Both the position numbers and the translations under genes were made by a program. Below, piece by piece: positions 8,779 to 23,600 of a stretch of DNA of 64,000 nucleotides (within the stretch, counting starts at the first letter, position 1; each line of letters begins with the position of its first letter). Below the pieces are notes generated by a model. That model did not search any database, was not told where the DNA came from, and saw only the letters and a program-made list of their open reading frames with translations. This DNA comes from Ditylenchus dipsaci (lineage: Eukaryota > Nematoda > Chromadorea > Rhabditida > Anguinidae): contig SADC01001061.1 in the NCBI GenBank assembly GCA_004194705.1, forward strand, positions 1-64,000. The letters are read 5' to 3'.

Positions 8779-11694
8779 CTACTTGGATAGTGAGCTGTTT
8801 GTTCTAGTCTCGATTATTCCTTGACCACCCTCCTCCATGGAGGCATGCTCTTGCTTATTTTTTCGTTTGCCTCTGCCAGTTAATTTGGATAATGACTTCT
8901 GGCTGGGAGCAGCTCTGGAGAAGAAGCTCTTTAGCTTAGTGACTGTGGAGATGTGGTGATTGTCGACTTTTTTGTCCCTATCAAGCTGTCTGTCCAAACT
9001 TTTGATTGGTGATGAGGTTTTACTGCTCACGGAATTCGTTTCCACAACCCTTTTTATGGAAGAGCCATTGGTGAGTGATTTGGATATTGTTGACTTTGGG
9101 GGTTGTTCAAATACAGCATTTTCATATAACTGGATGGGCGGCGTGTGTCTGTAAATAGTTTTTTAGTTAGCTTGGAAGCAGATATACGCCAATTCCAAAA
9201 AGTTGGATCCACAACTGGGTCAATTTGAGTTTAGCTGGGAATTTAACTTTTGAAGTGGTTTCCATTGAATTTTTTGACGGTTTTTTGGTTTGTTTAATAA
9301 TTTTTTTTATTAATTTTGGTATTCTTGAAAACCAACCTAGCCCTTTCACTAGCTCTTAATGCCTGTCCATAAACAAACGCTCTTCCCGCAGCTTCTTTAT
9401 CCGGACTAGGAATTTGTGGTGGACTGGGAGGCACTGAAGAGCAAGATGGCATCGACAAGTCAAAGGCAGACACACTATTGCTGATCGGAAATCTGCCGAG
9501 AACTGGGGATTGATGAGGCTCAATTTGTGGTTGGTGCAGGGACTGACTCATTGGATGGATTATTGGGGGCTGGCTGGACACTTGACCATTCAGGGAAGTG
9601 GACAGAGCAGCTGGCATCACTTGGTATGGGTAGGAGGAAGAGGATGGAACAGCTGTATGAGCTCTTTGCCGTTGACGTTTTTGGTGGAGAAGGTTGAGTT
9701 CACGACGTTGTCTGTCAAGCAGGATTTCCAGCTCTTTGCGATGCCTAAAAAAGGGGAAATTCTTTCAGCAAACTTTTTTAAATTAAAAAATATTTACTTT
9801 TGTTTAAGCAATTGAACTGCTTCATCTTCCTCAAATTCCAGATCGTCGGAAAACTGAAAAATTAGATTTCTTATAAATTATCGATTTTGTTTGCTATGAT
9901 AGAGTAGCAAAAATAGTGTATTTCTTTAAAAAAGTAGACTCCAAACGTAACCGTCAAAGGGGAATTGCAGAGTGAAACAAGCTTTTCTGCAACTTAACTG
10001 ACATCTTTCAGGGTGATTTTCATCTTTTGGAAAATCTCACCATATTTCTCAATTTCGATTCAATTTTTTTATAAAAGATATTTTTACTGACAAAGAAAAC
10101 CTGTAGAACTGTAAAATGTAATCCCCTAAAAATATTATTTTTTCTTAACATTTCGTATGTTTTTTTTATGTGCAGAATCCCCAAAACAATTATTTTGTGG
10201 GTGCTACTAGGCAGTGCCTACTAGGCACTGCCTAGGGGTTGGTGAAAAACTCATTAACGAAAATCCGCTTAGAGAAAACACATTATATAGAAAGAGAATA
10301 TAAATCACATGATGGGTTTCACAAGTGAATTTTAAATAGTAAAATTAAGCAGGTTTTCCTAAGCAGGTTTTCACCTACCCGTGTCGGTAAAATATCAATT
10401 AGCGACACTTTTTGAATTTTTTTCGCAATTTTTATCAAAAAATCGTCCATTTTAAAAGCAAAAGTTTAAAAAAAGTCGCCCCTAATACTAAAATCTTTTC
10501 TTGAATCTGAATCCGTTAAGATCAGATCAAAATAATATTTATGAGCTGAGATATCCACTAAAGTAGATAGGTAGTTGGAAAATTTGTGCTTCTACTACTC
10601 AAAATAGCTCTATCTCAGCTCATAAATACTATTTTGATCTGATCTTAACGGATTCGGATTCAGGAAAAGATTTTAGCATTAGGGGTGACTTTTTTCAAAG
10701 TTTTGCCTTTAAAATGGACGATTTCTGATAAAAGTTTGCGAAAAAAATTAAAAAAGTGTCGCTAATCGATATTCGTCCACCCGTGTCTAGGTTTCACAAC
10801 TTGATTTTTGACTGCTTGGAACCTAAAAAAATAAGTGATGCATTTTTTTCTACGCCGAGGACGCATTTTATAGTTTTCGCGTTAATTACTCAGATAGCAC
10901 TGCACATACACCAAAAGCACGCAATTTCAGTAAATAATTATAGGCTCTACATGAATTGCAGCACCAAATGTGTGATAAGATTTAATTTCTCAATATCTAA
11001 AAACCATTCAGCATTTTAGCTCATCGGCACTGAAAATTCAATAATTTTTGAAAGTTAGATGCTGAGATCAATAAACGAGTTGCTGAATTTCACAGATTTG
11101 GTGCTGTAATTCAGTTCGACCCATAATTATATTTTCCATAAAAATCGACGAGTGGATTAGTATAACTAAAATTAACTAAATCACAAACAAAAGGTCAACA
11201 AATAAACTAACATAAGGGGTGGTAACACAACACTACCTTGCTGTCCTCCTCCACACCTCCATTTGCTACAGGCGAATTTAATGTTAGTGGTGAGTCCAGT
11301 TCTGTGCGATTCTCCGGCGGCACAAAGAATATGACTGAGTTGGCTTTGGCAGCTAGCTGCAGTGTCTCCGGCCTTCTTAGGTGCTCCAGATGCAGGGGTG
11401 GCTGGACGAGTGAGATGGAGCGGTGGATGCCCAGAGTGTTGTTCAAAGCATTTTCTAGATCTTTGAGATGAGGCAGGTTGAGCATGGGCGACAGGCCATT
11501 GGCCAGGGAGTGCCGGTTGGACTCCACTTTGGCACTGGAGAGGGTCTTAAGAACTCCATGGAGGAGGTGGAGGAGCCTCCAGAAGGTAGTTCATCCACCT
11601 CGGTGGTCATTGGAAAGTGGTGACTGCCCTCTCTGGAGGTGCGAATGTGCAGGTGGTGGAGTGCGCCAGTGGATTGACATTGGGTAAGTGGATG
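8779..11694 (-). CDS. wnk-1: WNK exons 24-28: C-terminal region
   Basis: Exon 25 has [20 protein letters not shown], matching the conserved LENAL/LETAL block of nematode WNK-1. Exons 26-27 give [20 protein letters not shown] and [20 protein letters not shown], the C-terminal coiled coil that mediates HQ-type interactions in WNKs. Exon 28 is Ser/Lys-rich and ends NSSLSK. The break between exons 24 and 25 (53-bp intron, donor GTGGAT) was chosen because it restores phase. Confidence 0.82.
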
Positions 11695-14600
11695 CTATAG
11701 TTAAATGGGGTGAGATAATGGGTTTTACAAGCAGAGGCACAAAACACAAAGGTGCTTGATATTATTATTGTTGGTTGGGGATCACAAGCATATAAGAACA
11801 GCTTTTGATATACAAGTAACGTGTAGAATTCATCCTTTTTGATAAAGTCAATTACCGAATAACCTCCAATAATAAGCCTCCTTAAAAATGTACCCAAGAT
11901 ACCGTATTCACTCTAATAAACGGGCACTCTCGAGGGCTTATATCTCAGCTCAGATTTTTTTTTGCAAATCTGTTTACCGTATTTCTTCGAATAAACGCCC
12001 TTCCCAAAAGTCGGAAAATGTACCCAGTATCCTTTATTCGGTTTTCAAATTTATTTAAATTTTATCTTTTTCCCCTCACAAAGGAAAGTCCTGAATTTCA
12101 AATATCCGAAGATACTGAATTTGCCGGTTAGTTTCAAAAAATCTAAGAAAAAATCGTGAAATAGTCAAAAAGAAGTTTGGGTACATTTTCCGACTTTTGG
12201 AGGGCGTTTATTAGAGGAAATACGGTATTGCGTATTTCTTAGTTACCACCAGCTCCCCTGATTTCACTTTTCAGATTTTGGTTAAGCACCCAAAAATCTC
12301 GAAATCGACCCAGATTTTTTGCAACTTTTTGAGGGATGAAAAATAAACAGGCATGCCCGTTTATTAGGGTGTATACGGTAATTTTATTTCTAATTTGCCG
12401 CCACGCTGTTGCCATGCTCGCGCTATTATCCATGTGATAGCTTTCAGGTTGATGTTTCTTGCCGGACTGCAATTGCTTTTTTGAACTTGTCCATGTTTAT
12501 ATAGGCATAGGCGAATTTGGTACTTTTTGTACTATTTTGTTTGGATTCGCGCCTTTTGAAGTTTATCTTTGGCTGTTTGGTGCATGTTTGTGAATTTTTT
12601 AAAAGTTAGGCGAATCCTTGGGCGCAAGGTAGGACAGCGCACTTAAAATAGCAGAATAAGTACCAGACGTCTACGCACCCTTTGTATAAGTAGTCTTTAT
12701 AGGAATTTCAGTTTCTTCTGTTATCTCCTTGGAGCTTCAACTGATTCGTCAGAAATCTTCAACCATCGCTGGCCTAATGCTCTTCCTTAGATTCTTGGCT
12801 TCTTCAATTTTTCGACTAGCTTTCTTTTTTGTCTTTTGAGGCATTCTAAAATGGGTAGATTTTGTCAATTGTGATGAGGGTAATCAATACAGGCAATATC
12901 AAATGTGGATTTTCAAATGAATATCTTTTTTGTGCTTGGCTCTTCTGTGCCCAAAGAAATAAACAAGGCGTAGAACTGGTTCTCCACTCGGTCTATCCAC
13001 CACGCATTAAAAAAATACGGGACGCCAAATGCATGTAAATTCTAGATTTTTAATATTTTTTGTAAAACAATATGTAAAGCAAAAATAAAAATATGCAATA
13101 TCAAAAGCTGCTCTCTGCTGCAAACTAAAATTGGCACACAACAATAGGGTGTTATTAATAATTGGCTTTAGAGAGGGTTGGAAAGCAGGTTAAATTGTTT
13201 TGTTACTGGTTAATTTACTATTTTTCGCTTCTTTCTACTGTATACCACTTTTTAAAATAATAATAAAATCAAAAAGGCCTACCGGTCGAATGCCAAATTC
13301 AACAGCAGAATGTGGTGGATGCTCCATGTCCAAGGCTGCTCCACTATTCATGGAGTTAAAAAAGGTAGGCGCAGGTGGAGAAGACTGTCTGCTCAAGTAG
13401 ATGCCTGACATATTAGTGCCACTCAGGGTGGTATTTAGACAGGTAGAAGGTGGGGCAGACACTTCTCTGCCTTCTGGCTTGTGGATCACCTGAAAATTAA
13501 ACGGTTGTACTAACTTCTTGATTACCCTTCAATTTTTTTTATTAAAAGGGTAGATTTTAAAAAGCCGGATGGACAAGGCAAAAATTTTACGGAAGAAAAT
13601 TCGGTGAGAAGAAATTCCGCGAAATTTTATTTTTTGATGTTTCTGCTGAGAAAAAACCGAATTCTGACACACCAGATCCGTGTTCAGCATGGTTGATTAC
13701 AGATTATTCAGCTTCAAAAGTAAGCTTAAGTCATGCTGAACACGAATCCAGTGTCAGAATTTGGTTTTTCTCGACAGGAACGTCAAAAATTCAAATTCCG
13801 CGAAATTATCTTCCGCAGAATGTTCTCCCGCGGAATTTCCGACTTGCCGCCGGATGCAAAATGGACACAAAGATGGTTTTTTGCAAAAAATTCTTAATCA
13901 CCCTTTGATTTATACTATAAATATAAATTTTATAGTCGACTCACTGTATAGCAATCGCCCCATCAGTTCGTTCCCACATAGGACCCGACAATATTTTACC
14001 CCAAATTTTTAAGTGTTTTTTAATTTTTCTTTGATCAACCTAGTCCAAAAAGTCGCAAGAATTTTAATTTTCCATGACGTTTTTTGTAAATGGCAAAAAA
14101 AATTCCAAAAAAAAACTTGTAGCTGTCAATATAACTAGGGTTGTCGAGTACTCGAAATTTTCGAGTACTCGATTTTCGAATAATATTAATTTCGAATAAT
14201 ACTCGAAATTACTCGATTTCGAGTAGAAATTTGTCGAAATTTTGGTTAAAAATGTAATCATTTGAAGTTGGTAAGGCATAATAAAGCCATAAAAAAAGAA
14301 AAAGTTTTGTCCTCGAGCACATTTTCATTTATTAAATTCTATGCTTCAAACTCAAAATTTTCAAGTATTCGACTCGGTATTCGAAACTCGAAATTTTTGA
14401 GTACTCGACTTGATACTCGAAAAATTCGAATAATACTCGAAATTACTCGATTTCGAGTACTCGACTCGACAACCCTAAATATAACGATAACCAGGTAAAA
14501 ACACTTCAAAATCTGAAGTAAAAAAGTGTCTGACCCTAGGTGCTAACGAACTTTTAAGTGACCGTTAACTGTAGAGAGTCTACTTATCTGAAATTTCACC

Positions 14601-17600
14601 TTTTGCAAAGCTGAAGCCAGATCCACAATAGTCTCCACTTGAGGCATCACTTGCACACTATGTCCACAAGTGGTCCATTGGCCATCATACCCCCTCTTCT
14701 ACACCCTCTACACCATGAGCTGGAGCCAAAGACTGAGCTCTACTCAAATTGGAATAGTTGCCATTGGGTGGTAGAGACGAGAAAACAGCCACTTGTTGGG
14801 GTTGTTGCTGTCTATTGCCCTCATCTTCGCTACTCTCTTGCTGCTGCTGTAGCCTGATACTTAGTTCCTGCAGCTTGGCATCCAGTTCCTGAATATTGGT
14901 CTGACCCTCCCCAAATTGACCACCTGGAGTGTGGGGTTGGGAGGCATGGGTGGACATTGCAGAAGAGGGTTGAGGAGCTGGTGGTGCACCAGCCACCACT
15001 TGGTTGGAAGTAGGTACATGGTCTGGCTGAACCGTTAGAGTGGAGGTGGCCGGCCCTGTGGCTGGAGCATCCACCCACTAACCTTCCTCAACTCATTGTT
15101 CAGTTGCTCCAGAGTGGAGGTGGAGGCCAGGCCACCTTCAATGCCCGCTGGTTTGGGTGGAGCTGCTTGGGAAGTGGCAGAAAGAGTGGATTGGGTGGAC
15201 ATGGACGAGCCAACTATGGAAGCCATTACATTGGTGGAGGTGATGGTGGACATGGTTGATGAGGCTGAAACGGCTACTGGTTGACTGCTACTGCTGTCTG
15301 GAGTATTAGTGGCGGGTGGATGGATGGTTTGCACTTTGAAGCGAGATATTTGAGCAGGTGGAGCGGGAGATTCAGAAGTTGGTGGAAGATGATCGGATGG
15401 GACGGAGTCAGTTTTGCCCACGATGGCACTGAGTTTCTGAATGTGCAGTGGTTTAACCAGTGAATATTTTGATAAATCCACCAAAATTTTGAAAATGCGG
15501 AAATTTCACAACTAACAGTCCAAAACCCGAAATTTTGCACATGCAGGCAAAAAAAACTTTGTTGAAAATAAATCCATAAAATGACGATCAAACATCGGCC
15601 TGCAGCACTTTATTTTCAATTTCTCTCGGCTCTTCTTCGTTATTTTTGACTTTCGCACCAAAAATTAGAAAAACAAACAGTAATTAAGAACAAAACAACA
15701 AACAAAGGAAACTTGAGTCTTGCTCCTTCGAAATTTTCGGAGTCCCTCATAAAAATTTCAGCATCATTTCTTCAAAATCAAAGCTTTAAATTTAGACTTC
15801 AACTGTGCCGTTCCTGTAGAAACGGTAAAAAAAATTATTACAGCTCAAGCACCCGAAAATGGCAGATCATATAAAATATAGGTGACGTAGGTGACAAAAG
15901 GTATCTTTTCTTGAAAATGTCTTTCATGAGTTTTTTACAGGGTACGTAGCTCAAAATTTTGAAAAAAGTATATTTGGCCCAGGGTCGGCAAGAAGTGTTC
16001 CTCTGGTCAACAGGTGGCTTTTTTGAAAATATCATTTTTTAACTTACATTGCTTGTTTTCTCGTATATTCTATCAGCGCATCTAATATTTTTATATACCA
16101 GTCTGAAGACATTTTCCTTACATTTTTATAGAAATCTTGAAAGCGCAAATTATACTGAAAAAATAAAAGTAATGCGAACCTTGATAAAATTTCACAAAAA
16201 ATAAGGTGGTCTGAAAAGCCACTTCTTGCCAACCTTGATTTGGCCAAAAAAAGTAGAATTTGGTCATTTTTCGTAATAATGCCATTTTATCCAGTGCTTA
16301 TTGCTATTTCGAAGCGAAAAAAAGGTTTTGACGTAAAACCTAAAAAAAAATGGGTTCTTGAAAAAGTACAAATATTTTTAATAAGTACAGTTACGCGGCC
16401 TAGTTTTATAGAATGCGAACTGCCAAAATTTTGATTCGCGGGTACAACTAGCACTACTCTGTTGAATGTTTTTTTTCTTCAAGTTTTTATAAATAACTCA
16501 AAAGAGTATGATAAACTGAAGAATACCGTACATTCAACCCACGAATTCAAGTTTTTAGCCATTTTAAATGTTGTCAACAACGGTGGCCTTTGATAATTTT
16601 GAAGAAAGCTTAAAACTTCTGGTCATTGCTATCTCTCCATGCATAATACTCAAATTCAAAGATTAACCCGATATTCCGGATGTGCAACATTGGATGGAGC
16701 AGGGAGGGTAGCAGAGTGATCACTTTCATCCGCGTTCAACACTGCCGGTGAAACCGCAAATCTTGTCTGTTTCACCACAGGTGGCGGTGCCACTGCCCCC
16801 ACAGTAACTGTCGCTGCACTAACAGTAGAGGCAGGTTCGGAAACAATTGGTGGACCAACTGAAGGTTTACTCGATTCTTCCACATATTTGGGATTAGAAG
16901 CATTGCGCATATGCTGTTGCACATGGATGGGTGACTGAAATATGGTTAGCTATAAGATTGCTTAAAATTATTTCACAGTTAACTTACAGTTGGTTTGGAG
17001 TCAATCGGACTGTTTAGCTCAAGCACAGCTTTGGCAGACTCATCGACATTTAAAGTAGTGGGATGGTCAGCAGCAACACTGGTCAACTTCAGTCCAACCA
17101 CCTTGTCCGGGTTGTCACGAACTAGTTCGATGACCTTTTCCAGCTGTTCAATGACTGCGCATGACTGATGCTCAGTAATGCAATCTTGATTAACCTAAAT
17201 GAGGAGGAGGTCTAGTCGGACGGTTTTTGTAAGTCAAAACAAACCAGTTTGGCAGCAATAACAGAAGATTGATCAGAATCCGGAGAGAATCGAAATGTGA
17301 CCGTCTTGTGGGCTGTGTCCATCTTGCAACTGACTATCTAAAAAGTAGTAAAATGTTTTAGGAGGCTGCTAAAATATTGTAGCACTTAAAAAAAAATTGC
17401 GCTAGTTCACCAATTTCTTTCACTAACCCCAAAATCTCCTTACCGGTTGATTATTCTCGCCGTAAACCACACTCAGGATCTCGAGCACAATCTTTTTCTT
17501 CGGTTTTTTAACAGAAGAGGTGTGTCCCCCTCCTATAGCAGCGGTAGTAGTTGCAGTAGAAGGTGAAGTTGCATGTCCATCTCCTGCAGCTGAATTACCA

Positions 17601-20600
17601 TCTCCTGCAACCATGCTGGTTGGACTCACAGTTGTGGTAGCAGGATTAGCTGGAGCAGTTGTAGTGATCATCAAATGGTCTAGGTCAACACTTCCACTAG
17701 CTTGTGATACCTGCAGTAATGGATTTAAATGTTACAGTAAACGGGTACACCCCGTTTGTGTCTAAAACCGTTTGTGTCTAAGGCCGTTTGTGTCTAAACC
17801 GTTTGTGTCTAAACCGTTTGTGTCTAAGCCGTTTGTGTCTAAACCGTTTGTGTCTAAGGCCGTTTGTGTCTAATTTTTTAGATAACCTAATTTATTTTTA
17901 TTGATTTTTTCCATCATTAAACCACAGTTAACCCCTAACATAGTGACACTTTGTGACACCTTTAATATAGTGACACCTTATTGTCGGCTAACACACAGGT
18001 GTTGGTACTCAGATAATGGTCCTCAGGCAGTTATTCCCGAATGGTCCCACTTTGGTGCTGGTACTCATGTAATGGTATTCTGGGGCGTTAAGCGAATCAA
18101 TCCACATCCCGTATTGGTCCATACACGAATTGATCCATACTTTTAAAATTCGGGCATTGAGAATTTTTTTTGTCTGAACCAACCTAACCAGGCGGTCGTC
18201 CACTTGGAGCAACTTTTTTTTTTGAATTTTTGAGTATTAAAACCAGTTTTCTGGACTAACTAGGGCATGCTGAGAATGGTTTGATAGTAGTAAAATGGCG
18301 TTTCGTCGGGTATTTTTTTGGTTTTAGGAGATAATTGATTTTACAAAAACTCGATTATACCGAAACTCAAAAAATACCCTACAAAACGGCATTCTAACAA
18401 TATCAAACCAAATTCAGCATGTCCAAATTAGTCCAGAAAATAAAGTTTGGAACTTGAAAAACGAAAAAAAATTTTTGATCCAAGTGGACGACTACTTGGC
18501 TTAGTTGGTTCTGACTTGAAAATATAAATTCCCACAAAATTTTTGTTTGGAGTAGTTTTAGATGGTTTCGAGTGTTTTTTTGTTGGTTTTAAGTGTGTTG
18601 GGTACTTTTAGTTGGGTTTGGAGGTTTTGGGTGTCTTGAGGTGGTTTTGAGTGGTTTAGGGTGGTTCAGACACATTCTAAAATTTTTCGAAAAAACAACA
18701 AGGGGGACCAAAGCAACTTTTGAATAAACAAATTGACGAAACGTCTATTTACCGTAATTCACATTGCGAGGGTGAGGGGTAGGAGTGCACAATACAAATG
18801 AATTAGGTTATGTAAAAAATTAGACACAAACGGCCTTAGACACAAACGGTTTAGACACAAACGGTTTAGACACAAACGGCTTAGACACAAACGGTTTAGA
18901 CACAAACGGCCTTAGACACAAACGGTTTTAGACACAAACGTCCGTGTCCCACAGTAAACATCCAGCAGGGGAATATACAGACCAGGTTATTGTGATGGAC
19001 ATCAGCTGCTTGGTTATTGCACAGTGCTGGAGTGGAATTGGAGTTGGCTTGCTGTTGTTGAAGAGCTTCCCTTTCCTTCTGCCTGGCTTTTATCTCTTCT
19101 TTCACAGCTATTTCCTCTTGACGCCGCTCTTCTTCCTCTCGCTGGCGTTTCATTTCTGCGTGGCGATATTCACGGTCTCGTTTGAAGGCTTCCACCTAGA
19201 AGTCGGGTAGATGTAGATTTTCGAGTTCCTTTCCCGCCTGTCCCATCAATTATTACATTTGAGTCTCGAATCGAGACTCTTGATATAAAAACATCCCCAG
19301 TGCCGAATATCAGGGGCTTTATATCGGGTGGTCTTTTAGGGTGATTTTTTGGAGATGGTTTCCAATATTTTAAGAATTTTCTTACAGAGAGACTCGGCTG
19401 TAATATTAATTGTTAACCTTGTCCTTGATCAGTTTGATGATCATTTGAGTGTCCACGTTGGGTATGTGCTGCTGCTCTATCATCTGGCTGACCACCTCCT
19501 CTGCCTTGTCCACCTTGAAATTTGGCTTTTATTATCAGTATCTAAAGAAGTTGATTCACCTCAATATCAAAAGCAAACTGAAGACCCTCGTTTTCCTTGA
19601 ATTTGTACTGCGTCCTCTTCTTCTCGTCAAACACACATAACTGCATTTGGATCTAAATGTTGCAATTCATTGTAGTGATAGACCCATGAATCCAACCTCA
19701 GAACCAGACTCATTTAAATCGTTTTCTCGGTTCTTGATGTCGATCCTAATGCCGAACTGTTCTTCAGGGGTGAAGAAGTCGTCGCTCAGCAGCTGCTAAA
19801 CCAATCAACTACAGTTGGCAAAAAGGAGCCTTCACAAATACTCACTTTGACTGTAGCCCTTTCCTCTTTCCTTACTCGTATGCATCGGTCAATTATATCT
19901 CTTATCTGAAAATTTGGTAATTTGATAGACACTGTCCAGACAAAAACACCACAATAAATTTACTTCTGGATATTGTTTGGGCGTTCTCTCAAAGCAGGCT
20001 GGTTTCGTACCCTGAATTATTTCAATATGATTTGTCTTTTTTGGGATAAAAAAATTAGATCTGAACCAACCTGAATAACTTTTCTATATATTTGAGCTGG
20101 ATATGCACATTCCGAGTAGGGATATTCGCCAGTGACCATCTCCAAAAGGCACATTCCTTAAAAAAATTGACAGGTGGATGATTCACAGAGTGGAACATGC
20201 CTATGAAAACCCACCAAAAGCATAGACATCAACACTTTCGTCGTACTGCTCCTCGTACATCTCTGGAGCCATGAATTCAGGTGTTCCTGCAAAGGAATAT
20301 GAGGTAAGAAGTCGATACGAAAGCCAATTAGAAAACTGACCAATGACACTCTTGGCATGGGACTTGTTTTTGAGTGTAGCTAGACCAAGATCTCCTATTT
20401 TCACACTCCCTGTTGTACCTAAAAATATTATATTGGAAAAATTTACATTGACATCTAGATTTTCAGGCAAAAACAAATATACTCACCATATCTAGAACAA
20501 GGCTCGACTGCAGACCATGTTTAAAACTAAGACTATCTAGCGTAGGCCGGCTTACCCTGCGCCTAAGCACACCCAGAAAAGCGGGCAGTTGGGGTCGGGT

Positions 20601-23600
20601 CTGGATCCCCGGTCGTGGCTTTTTGACATTTTTTGTCAGGAAATTTTTAGCAAAAAAACATAACTGAGACCTTAGAAATAGACTTTGTGTCAATTTCACC
20701 CGGACAGTACCTCGAGTTATCTATTACAGTCCCATTACAGGAGTAAGTCCACATTTTCAGGTCAACTTAGTTGATTTTCAACATATGATTTTTTCAAATG
20801 CTATCATGAAATGAAAAAAAATGCTATAAGTTTCCAAAAATACCTGTTATGAAAATATTGTCGCACTTCAAATCTCTATGAATAACTGGAGGATTCCTGG
20901 AGTGTAGAAAGCTTAATCCTTTGAGAATTTGTCGACACCATGACTTCAATACTTTCACACTGAAATTTTAACCCAAACTATGGAATTTGATCATGCCTCT
21001 AAAAACTGAGCATATCACAATTTCGCATTAAAGGACCATGCTCTTTGCGCGCAGTGGCATGCACAAAATTTGAATTGGCGGGGACACTTCTCTTTCGTCT
21101 CGCACTGTACTCTTTGGAGTTATGGCGAACGACTCCAAAGAGTTAAGTTTGAGACGAAAGAGAAGTGTCGCCCGCCAATTCAAATTTTGCCCATATCGCT
21201 GCGCGCAAAAACCATGGTCTTTAAATAATCAGAATTTGCCCTGAATATTTGCATTTTTAGCACCATATTTTCTATTTTTCCGATGAATTTGTCAAAATTT
21301 CGACTATTTGTGGCAAAATTGCGACAGGCCCGTAGAAATTAGCTTACTTAATCCTTTTAAATCTCTTCAAATACATTTTTAGAGTTCCTGAAGTCATTAG
21401 CTCGGTAACGAGTACAATATATCTGCAAAAAACCATACTCATCAAGCCAATACTCAGATCAAAACCGCCTACTTTCTCTTGCCCGCAGAGTCCTGCCTCT
21501 CCAGTAGTCATAAAACCTGACAATGTTAGGGTGTTGTAGGCCCTTGAGCATCTCTGCCTCCTCTCTAAACCTCTGTCTTTCAGCCTTATTCAACTTGCTG
21601 TCCTGCAATTCACACCAGGCTACAGCCACTCCAGTTTCTGTGTCCAGACCTCTAAACACCGTCTTAAACGACCCTCTGCCCAGTTCCTCATCAAATTTTA
21701 AAAATCTTCCATCCGGCGATTTGTCAATTGGTTTTTCCTCCGCTTCCGCATCATAGTCATCATCTTCTTCGTTGGTCATTTGGCGTTTTAGCTGGCCAGC
21801 TTCTTCTATGGATACTTTTTGCTCCTCCAACTTTTTCTGCGACCCATCAGAAATCGGTTCTGGAGGGGGTAACACCACTTCTTGTATGGGCAAGCTTTCC
21901 AAAATGGTCTTTTGATGGGCTTCAGCTTTATCCACTTCAGGAACAGCAAGCTGTATCACTTCTGGAATTGGGATCGGAGGAATGGGTGAATCTGTTTTAA
22001 CACTGCTGCTTGTGGTTTCAGCTATGCTGGGATGCAAACTGAACTGAGGAGAGTCAAGCACACCTGCAGCTGTGTCTAGCGTAGAAGACACTTCTGAGCT
22101 GGAGGGCGAGAGGGAGGAATTGGCAAGTTTGGTGAAGGATGTGGGCGATTGTTCAGGCGTTTTGGACAGGATGGACGAAAAACTGTAGTTGGGACTTTCA
22201 TTTTGTTGGATGTTGGAGGAGGAGATCCTGCAAATTTGAAAAATTATTTAAAACTTTTGGTTCTGTTATGGATTAGATCACACCTTCCATTTTTTGGGTT
22301 GATTTTAGATTTTTGGGATTTTTTCATTTTCGCTGCTGTTACAGCAGTGCTTTTCTCAACTGCGTTAATACGGAAACTGGTGGGCACACTCAGGCAATTG
22401 AATCGACTTGGCAAAAGTTAAAAATTCACAAAAATCTCGACGAAAAAGGAAGATGTGATCTAAACCATAGATTTTCCGTCTAAAGATCAGTCTCGGCTAG
22501 GACATTACTCTCTATTATCCCTCTGATAATAAATGACGAGAATTAATTTTTGGGATCCCTGTCAGGCACAAAATTCGTGTTTAGCATGGTCAGTTGTATG
22601 CCAAAGTATTTTTATAATTAAGAACTCCTAGGCTTTTTAAAATAGTGAATTTTTTGAATGTTTTTTGTCTTGAAAGGAATATGAAATTTGACAGTAAGTT
22701 TCATTTGAACAAAATTTGCAAAAAGACCATTATAAACCCAGTTTTAGTCTCCGAATTTGGTTTTCGCCCAGCAGGTGCCCCAAATGAAAGTTCTGCGGGA
22801 CTGCCTTGCATCCGGATACAGCAACCATACAGCAACCCGATACAATTTTTTTGTCTAAAGTACAAAAAGTATGTTTAAACCATACGTTTGAGCCCGTCTT
22901 AACGTGCGCTGGCCTACCCTGAGCCTAAGCCTAAGTGCGTAAAAATTCGAGAAATCGAAAAAAGTTGAAAAAAATCAACAGGAGCAACCAAGGCAAAAAT
23001 TGTGACTGTATCTGGTTACAATTTGTATCCGGTTGCTATTTTACCGTTCTGCGGAGTCTTCTCTTGTGAAATTTTTCACATCGGAATTTTCCTCATGCCA
23101 TAATTTTTACGCTTAAGTTGTATAAAAACCCACCGACTCCTGTCGAAAAGAGACTTTTGCTGTTGTAGATGAGCAGTGTAACTGGGGGAATCTCCAGCTC
23201 GGTGACTACTAATACCATCTCCAGAGCCCGTAGAGGACTTGCTGTCCAGAGTGGTAGCCCCTGAGTATTGTTTGGACCAGGTTTGTTGACGAGTCTAAAC
23301 TTAACTTGGATTATAAACAAATACACAAGGCAACGACATTGCTAACCCTTGCTGGACGCGACAGTCGCCAGTCACGCTGAACGGCCTCCAACCTGCTTTT
23401 TTCTTCGCCAGATAACCATGTATTGGAGCAACTGAAATGAACAAAAAAGAGATATTTAAAAATCACTCGATTTGCGTCAAATTTGATAATGATACCCTAT
23501 ATCTTTTTTAAGTTATGGAAAAAATTTAAAAAATCTAGATAAGAACACAAACAACTTTTTTCATTTCTGACTTTTAGAAGGGTTGTTTGGAGGGGGGGGG

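Noticed and set aside
14830..15284. Alternative ORFs on both strands over WNK exons 20-21
   Set aside because: Shadows of the real exons; phase, RFxV motif and the NNELRK block fix the frame.
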